Assembly: GCA_951217055.1 (NCBI GenBank)
Contig: OX578281.1
Span: forward strand, 66,714,043-66,778,042
Source of the DNA: Gerris lacustris
Lineage: Eukaryota > Arthropoda > Insecta > Hemiptera > Gerridae
Length of the DNA: 64,000 nt
Direction of reading: 5' to 3'
The translations under genes were made by a program, and so were the position numbers. The notes beneath the pieces are model-generated. The model did not search any database. It was not told where the DNA came from and was given only the letters and a program-made list of their open reading frames with translations. Positions within the stretch are counted from its first letter, which is position 1. Every line of letters starts with the position of its first letter. Shown here in pieces: positions 22,101 through 31,100 of the stretch.

Positions 22101-25100
22101 TTAATAAAATAATAATCCGGCAATTCTTGCAGCCGGTAACCCCACACCTGACACCAATTGTACTGGGGCTAGGGGTCTTATACTAAATAAAGAATAATTA
22201 CTCCATAGAACGAAACATATATAATTTTCTTATAAACTTAAAAGTATATTATTTTTATTTGACAAATGTTTAATTAATAAAAGAAACTTTATAAAATATA
22301 TCTTGTTTAGTAATAGAAATCAACTATAACTTGTATATTCAATCAACACTTTCAATTCATTACGGGTTATATTACTCTTAATTGATACATTCAATTAATT
22401 ATAAGTTGGGTTATATTATACTAATTATTACTTTCATTTAATTATTAGGTATATTATATCTAGTTAATACATCCCATCATCTATTACTTTCATTATATTT
22501 AATTAAGAAAAATCAAGCATAACACCAATATCTTTCATTATAAAACCCCCTATATCTACCCCTTTAGTAAAACAAATGATTTAGTATTTCCAAAATATCC
22601 TAACTACTATTAATACATATAATTAACCTAGTGTTTTGTAGCACTCGCTAACTTTCCCTTTACTATAGGTCGCCACCTACCAACCAGAGAAGGAACAAAA
22701 AGGGGAGTAATTATAGTTCATTTCATTTACTCACAGATACCGGGTATCAGGAAAAGTACTAATCCAATATAGTCCATACTGAGTCTCGCTCGCCTGCTCC
22801 TAGCACTTGGTATATATATATATATGTTCACTCGCATCAATCTAGCACAAGACTGAGCTCCCGCTCTTGTCTCGGGGTGGGACGGCCGAGAATGTGCTGA
22901 CCGCGCTCTGCCCCGCCTAACTCCCACACATTTCTACTGACTCTTATTCACTTTGGATTAAATGCGAATGCATATTTACGTTTCGGGGGTCCTAGGCCGC
23001 GTTTCCCCCCATTACACGCTTCATATAAAGGCTACATTTTCTCAGTGAAAATAAACGTCATACTTTTGGCTAAAATGTCATAAAACAACCGATTTTCTAA
23101 AATAGATGTCATAAAACAGGAGAATAAAAGTCATAGAATAATGGTCATGAAATGGAAAAATAAAAGTTATAAACGTCCCGTACTTATCACTCTTGGGTAA
23201 AAAATTACCTTTTTAAAGCACCTTGTTAATAATTATACTTTAATGTAATTAACTCAATTTGTAAACTCTAATTACCACTTAGCTTTTATTACTTTAGTTC
23301 TCTTATTTGAAAACCTTAAAAAATTATAGGCGAGGTCATTGATTTAAATATTCATATCCTATTATAAGTACTACCTTCATAATTCAACTGATATACATTT
23401 TTATTGTTGAGGAATTCAATTAGTACTAATTTAATTCCTCAGCAATAAAATTAGAAATGTACTAATGATGTTCTATCATATTTACTGATACAATAATATT
23501 GATTAATTTACTAATTTGTAATTTGTATGTAACCAAGTTCCTATTACTTGTCATTTTAAATCATGTGATTAAAGATATCATTTCTTAATAATATGTATAC
23601 GGGTGGCACAAAAGTATGGAAACCCCTGAATAACTCGTCAGAAATGTATTTTTTTAAAAAAAGTTAAATACAAAAGTTTCAGGATTTTTCCTTAGCTATT
23701 CAATGGTGACCGTGGATTTGACTTTAACCTTGCCCTTCAGGGTCATTTGAAGGTCAACTTTGTTATTTTAAATGGGAACCCCCATTTTTTATTGCGGATT
23801 TGAAAAGAGCAGGAAATATTACGAAAAATATGACCTTGACCATGTCCTTGAGCATGACCTTTAAGGTCATTCCAGGGTCAAAATTGTTTTTCTAATAGAA
23901 AATTTTAATTTGTATTGCGGATTGCGAAATAACCAAATTTTTCCCTTTAACAGTGGCCTTGACTATGGCCTACACCACGTCCTTGACTATGACCTTAAAG
24001 GTCATTACAACTCTTCCCCCTCCTCTTTTTTACTAAGTTATTTGTTTAAGTACTTTTATTAAATTTTTTTTTTCTTCCCGGTCTCATTTCTGGTCATGGT
24101 CAAGGATGTGGTCGACCTTCAAGAAAAAAAAAATAAATAAAAGTACTTAAACAAATAAATTATTAACAAAAGGGGGGGGGGGGGGGGAGGGTTGAAATTA
24201 CCTTGAAGGTTGTGGTCAAGGACATGATCTAGGCCGTGGTCAAGGCTGCTGTTGAAGGGGAAAAATTGGTTATTTCAAAATCCACAATACAAATTTAGGT
24301 TTCCCATTGGAAAAACAATTTTGACCTTGGAATGACCTTAAAGGTCATGCTCAAGGACATGGTCAAGGTCATATTTTACATAAAATTTCCTGCTCTTTTC
24401 AAATCCGCAATAAAAAATGGGGGTTTCCATTTAAAAAAACAAAGTTGACCCTCAAATGACCCTGAAGGGCAAGGTTAAGGTCAAATCCAAGGTCACCATT
24501 GAATAGCTAAGGAAAAATCCTGAAACTTTTGTATTTAACTTTTTTTTAAAAAAAATACATTTCTGACGAGTTATTCAGGGGTTTCCATACTTTTGGGCCA
24601 CCCTGTACAAAAAAAAATCACTTATTGATCATAATGAAGTTAGTGTGTATGCATGTCTGGCCTCCTTAAAGGGCGTCTAAGAAGAATTACAAAACATATT
24701 TCAAAATTTAATATAACAAATATCACGGTCATGGACACCCTTTCCGGGGCCCGCTCTTACACGTCCGGCTAGTTTACTCTCTTCCAGTCGTCCAATTGAG
24801 CTGAAACTTGGCACATAGACTCTCTACCACAAAAACATTTTAACAAATTAATTAATTTTTCAATTTAATTAATTAACTTTAAATCAAATTATAATTATTA
24901 TTTACTACGGGAAACAGACAGTGAAAAATACACTCCCGCGCCGGGATTTGAACCCGGGTCTCCCGTATTAAATAATAATTATAATTTGATTTAAATTAAA
25001 ATTTAAACTTTCCGTAGTATGAAAACTACCAAAAACTTAAAATTGAATTTTTAATTAACTTTTTAAAAATAAATGGATTAATTAAATATTGAAAAAATTA

Positions 25101-28100
25101 AGTAATATAAATAAAATAAAAATTTAATTTAATTAATTAAATTGAAAAAATAATTAATTAATTAATTTGTTAAAATTTTTTTGTGGTAGAGAGTCTATGT
25201 GCCAAGTTTCAGCTCGATTGGACGACTGGAAGAGGGTAAAGTAGCCGGACGTGTAAGAGCGGGCCCCGGAAGAGTGTCTATGACCGTTGTTTGCTTTAAG
25301 ATGACACATTTCTTTTACACCTCAACATCCATCAAATAGATCCTATACTTATAAATTTATATTTAAATAAAATTGTTTTAAATATTTTTGTTGCAGCTTT
25401 CTTAGTACTGGTAGTGAATTTTATCATAACGACCGGAAGCCTGGCTGTTGTTCACGAGAAAGTACCGAATCGGGACAAGGTGGGTCCCCTGCCAGACACC
25501 CTCCTAGATAATCTTCCCTTCTATCCCAAGGCTCTCGATATCAGCGAAGTTATCATTATGATTTCAACTAACGTTACATTTTTAGTTATTCTCCTTCACA
25601 GACACAGGTAATATTTGCTTTCTTACTTTCATCCCTTGATCTCAATCTTTGATTCTGTAATCTTTGATTCTGTAATCTTTGATTCTGTAATCTTTGATCT
25701 CTTTTTCTTATAAGTGTAGGAGATAGTGTGAAAAAAAGTGTCAACTAATATCAAGCTAGAGTATTTGATGCAAGTTAATCTTTTAGTGCCTTTTAAGAAT
25801 ATGTAGTCAGCTAAGTTCGTCTGCGGGACATAGCTTGGCAATTGGGATTTGAAATAAAAAAATTGCTAAAAATAAAAATAAAATAAAAAAAATTGCTGTC
25901 TTGCAAGTCTGCAAGACAGTTAGTCATTTTCATGTCTTTTTGGTGTCGTTTTTTGGTAACCCTTGTGGTAACGCTTTTTGGTGTCGTTTTTTGGTAACGC
26001 TTTTCGAGTTTAAGTGCCAAAGTAAAGACATGAAAATATCAAAAAAAAATTTGAACGTGCAGATTCTTGCGTTTGTAAATTAGGAATTAAATCGAACATA
26101 TGTTGTGCACGAAGAAAGAAAGTACTTTTCTTCTTTTTCCAGTTTATCAAGATGTAATCTTTTAGCTTCTTCACCCATATTTTTATAATAATTGCAAAAC
26201 ATTATAGTTTAACAAAAATAAGAAATAATAATGTAAAAAAAAAATATATATATGTATGTAAGTTTATTAGGAATAAAATTCTAAGGGTTATGGCGTTTGT
26301 CCGATGCAAATCTGATCGGAGCTGTAGAAGCACAGCGAGCCTAGGGACCTCAAGACCAGCCGACCGGGCTTCATTCGAGGAAATAAAATAAATTAGACTT
26401 AAACAATAATGGATTTTAAAAGCCTAAAATCATTAAAGTATATACGCGATAGAGGACGCGAGGAAGCCATGTGCCACTCTAATTGGCAGTGTATTTTTAA
26501 TTAAAAGGCAATTTTTTTTTCCTGTTTTTCTATTTTACCCTCCTCTTAAATGAAAAGATGACAAAAGTGAACATAACAATAACTGTACTCTTAAAGAGCT
26601 TTCCAACGACATGCATCATGAAGGGCATATACTATTTTAACTTTTGTACCCCCGTACCCCTGTGCATTAATTTGAACCATTTCAGATTTATACCTTCCCT
26701 GTGGTTGGTCACTACGACCGTGCCGAATTTTGTGCGGATCGGTTCAGCCGTTCAGGAGGAGTATGTGTCCAACCAAATGCAGAGTGTAGTATAAGAGCTT
26801 CGCTTCACTCAGCTCAATAATTCTTGTAAAAAACCAAAACACTTTTGGCCGATTTAAAAAAGGGGGAATTAAATTTGACAATAATTGGTTATAAAAGCAT
26901 AAAATCATCGAAGTATACGAAATAGGATGTGAGGAAGCTATGTGCCACACTAATTGGCAAAGTATTTTATTTAGTTATAGATATTAGATAATTGTAACTT
27001 CTTGCTTTAAGTTAAGAGTTCAAGTAATAAAAACTTTAGCTCTTAATATGTAAGATTAATTTTTATAAATTATTAATAATTTAAAAATACATAAATGTTT
27101 ATGGTTTCATATCAATTTAGTAATCATATGCTTTGCCTGGTTACCAATTTTCTCAATTAGTCCCTTAATTACAAATTTATGTTTTTTAAATGCTATTGAT
27201 AATTTAATGCCTTATCTTAGGTATAGGCCTTAAATGTAATTTCTCCTCTTGCACGTTAGTTTCTTTTTTTGAAATACGAGTTTACATTATTACTGTTTAT
27301 TGTCTGCAGGTACATTATATTCCGACGAGTGTGCCTGATGTTGTCGCTACTGTACCTAATGAGATCTGTGACTATGTACGTGACAGTACTACCTATGTCG
27401 AGCACTACTTACTACTGCAGTCCTAAAGCCAACAGTACGTCACCGCTTCTCGTAGCTAAAAGAGTCTTCCAACTCATCTCCGGCTTCGGCTTGTCAATTA
27501 ATGGCAAGCACACATTTTGTGGAGACTACATATACAGTGGTCACACTGTCATACTATGCATGGCGTACCTCATAATTAAAGAGTGTAAGTATTGACCCTT
27601 TTTTTTAAATTTGTATGGATCAATTTTTGTTACATAAAGTTCTACAACATTTCAAGGGAGGTGCCATTTTTTTTTATTATTCGAGTTCGGAGCAATATGC
27701 ACTTAAAAACCTCAATACAGTAGAACCTCGATAAGAAGTGTCTCAAGGGGATTAGGGAAACAGTCTTGTTATCGAGGTGCTCTTTTTGTTGAGGATCGTG
27801 TTATCAAGGCTATTTTGGCTATCAGTCGTGTTATCGAGGTTCGAGGGCAGGGTTTTCAAGTCTAGACTTGTTCAAGGTCGACCCATTCCTGTATAGAGTC
27901 GCGTTATTGAGTTTGACTTCTCAAAACAACTTGTTATAGAGGTTCTGACTTACGTTGTGAATTAGAAATATCCCTGTTATAGAGGTTGTTTGGATAATAA
28001 TAGTCGCGTTATAGAGGTTAATTTAACATTATGTGTAATGACAATCTCAAGGGGATTTGAAAATTGCATTTGTAATTGAGGTTGTTGTGTTATTGAGGGT

Positions 28101-31100
28101 CGTCTAAGCGAGGTTCTACTGTATATGCATTTAAAAAGTGCGAAATATGCACATATCCCAAATATATGCACATATCCCAAATATATACACTTATTCCTCA
28201 TATATACAGTCCAATAGGCAGCTTTATATTTTGAATAGTGTTATGCAATACAAGGGTTTAAAAATTCCCCCAAAACATGACATTTGAAGGTTAGATAGGA
28301 GAATACACAAGAATAACCACCAAAAATAGAATTATTGACTATAATTTAAAGAAAAGAAGAAGTTTTATTTCATATTACACAAATTTATAAAACAGAAACA
28401 TGAGTTTGTTTTCACTACTAATATTTTTTCTAAATTTTCTATTTTGAAATTTCGTCTGCGATCGGAAATAAATGGGAAAATGTTCTCCTAACATCGTACG
28501 ACACTACAGGAACATATTTCAATGCAGCGATGTTAGCTGGCGTCAGATCTTCTATATTATCTTTGGACTCTGCCCAATAATGCCCAATTAATTTTATTGC
28601 CCAATAATGCCCAATTTATGCATTTTAAATTTGAATTTCCAAATGACCTAATAGCTTCCATACATTATAATTTGTAAAGAAAAATCTCTAGGAGCAATAA
28701 AATAATAATTTATATAAAAATTCCATTTTTAAAACTGGTTTTATTTTCAACTTTTTTTGTTTTCTATATTCTTTACTTAAATTGTTTCCATGTGCAAAAT
28801 TTGGGGAAGATTGAAAGACGGGAAGTGGTTCAAAATTGGGGTAATAGGTGTGGAATGAAACTTACAAAGTAATATAAGACCAGTAAAAATGATATGAAAA
28901 ATCAAGAATTTGTATCTATAATTCATACCCTTAAATCTGAACTATCCTAACTCCAAAATTGCCAATTTTTAAATTTTATGTTGTGTGTATTAAATATTGT
29001 GTATTTTGGACTTAAAAATAACTTGGTTTTAACATAAGCTAGTTTTGATCTATGGCAACAAAATGTCTCTTATCTATTTATCAGAATTGCTTATAATTTT
29101 TTCTATATGTTTTTTAGACTCAAGAAAAAATAAATTTCTAGATATAATTAATAAACTTAATGGAGAGGTTGGATTTCTAATTTATTCCACATTTTTAAAA
29201 GCTAAATTGACAATGATTGTAAATTAGTATATTTATTTATTATCTACTTTGTATCATATTATTAATAATATAAGATGATTATTTTCAGATACACCCAAGA
29301 GAATGAGTATTGTACACTGGGTGAGCTGGCTGGCATCGTTCACTGGTATAGTGTTAGTTCTAATGGCTAGAGGCCACTATACCATAGATGTCCTTATAGC
29401 TTACTATGCCACTACAAGGACTTTCTGGATATACCACACACTTGCAAACTACCCTTACCTCAAGGTATTTTTTATAATTTATATCTCAAAATGGTTTTTC
29501 ATAAAAAATTACCTATTACGTTAGATTGCAATTATTTGGTAGGATATTTACAAAGAAATAATTGTACAAAGTAATCAAAAGTTATCAAAGTTAGTGTTAT
29601 ACTTTCAATTAAAGCCTTTTAATACTTATAAAAGGCATTATTGTATTCATGGGCCCATATGAATATTTGTGGGGGTTTTGGCTAGGTTTTTTTGGCCTCC
29701 CCTGTTTTTTTTTTAGTTTTTAAATTTTTGAGATTTTAGGTGTGTTTTGAGGCCCTAAAAATCGAAGTCCAGTTTAGTGTGGTAGGTAAAAATATTGAAA
29801 TAAAGTAAAATTCTTGAACAATTTTTAAAATTTTGATAAGTTGAGTTCGATTCTTTACTACTGAGCAAGAACGGATATATTATTATAAAAATCATGAAGT
29901 GTCTAATGTTAGAATAAAAAGATTTATTTAGTGCATCTATAGAACAAATTGACAATTTTAATCTTATTTAAATCAGCGTAAAAGACAACTACATTTTTAT
30001 TCCTCCATTTTTAACTCATTTGATATTCAAAGGGACAGGAGTGAAGAATAGTTACTACAATTGTTTCAAGGACTGAAATTTTTTCTATGCAGTAATTCTC
30101 ATCTATGTAAAAATATCTAATACATATATAATAAAAGAAATTAGTAAATACTTCAATTACTTTAAAAATAATGTATATGAAGCAGAGGTTCTGAGCAAAT
30201 TCTGATACAAACTAAAGTACATAAGCAGAACATTTTAGTGTACGTTATACCAATGCATAAATTGTAAAAGTGAGCTTCTAATTTTTTCCTTTTAGACCCT
30301 ACTTACCAATAAGAATCATTTAATAAGGAAACAACCCAAACTACTTACAATGCATAAATATTTTTCTTGAAAGTAAATCACCTGACTTGACTACAGAAAT
30401 ATATATTTTTCCTCTTTTCCTGTGGGGTGCCAATAGGCATGGGGTATATGATTGTATTTTGGAAAATTTAAGGTTTTATGAACCTTTTGGTGAAATTGAC
30501 TAAGACTTAGTAAACACAGATGTAAGAGGAAAAGATCAAGTAATACATCTAGGAACAGAATTTTACAAAAATGTGGATTTTTTTTACAGGATTGTAATTA
30601 CACTTACCACCATTAGAGATGTATCATAATTATGAAGCTATATTAGCTTCATATTGCCTTCACTCTGCTGGTTTGTTGAGGAATTATCAGGGACTGGGGT
30701 TTTCTGTGCCCCCATTATAAGCTAAGTGTAACGTTAGGCAAATATGCCACTGTATTTCAGGCAGAGATATATGCAATTCTGGCATGTTCTCAAATTATTC
30801 TAAGTTAGAATATCCCTGATAGACAAATTAATATCTACTCTGACAGCCAGGCAGCGATTAAACTGCTATGCTGGATGTACCAATACCAAGGTAGTTCATC
30901 TAAGCTAGTTGTACCAATGTAGTACATCTGAGCTCGTTGTACCAAGGAAGTTCATCCAAGCTGGTTGTACCAATGTTGTACATCTAAGCTTGTTGTACCA
31001 AGGAAGTTCATCCAAGCTGGTTGTACCAATGTTGTACATCTAAGCTTGTTGTACCAAGGAAGTTCATTCGAGCTGGTTGTACCAATGTTGTACATCTAAG

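Larger units (their letters stand above)
13515..23016 (-). mobile_element. Intact Ty3/Gypsy endogenous retrovirus (errantivirus-like)
   Basis: This is a complete 9.5-kb provirus on the minus strand. It has two 858-bp LTRs, a PBS, gag, pol, env and a polypurine tract. A 5-bp CGCTT target duplication lies at 13510-13514 and 23017-23021. The LTRs are identical wherever I compared them, and all three genes are open over full length. This means a young and possibly still active insertion. Gene order, the RVKRG furin-type site and fusion-peptide-like region in env, and TG..CA LTR ends place it with insect errantiviruses. It lies antisense to the sphingomyelin synthase gene, inside intron 1 and inside an older hAT element. 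Confidence 0.95.
12598..23182 (+). mobile_element. hAT-type element split by a retrovirus insertion
   Basis: The flanks share CTTATCAC (12590-12597 and 23183-23190), an 8-bp target duplication as for hAT elements. The left end is rich in ATAAACGTCATAAAATGG-type subterminal repeats, and the right end (23022-23182) has the same GTCATA motifs. Without the 9.5-kb retrovirus the element is about 1.08 kb. A hAT C-terminal fragment remains at 13234-13416. The terminal repeats are imperfect, so the exact termini could move by 1-3 bases. Confidence 0.65.
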
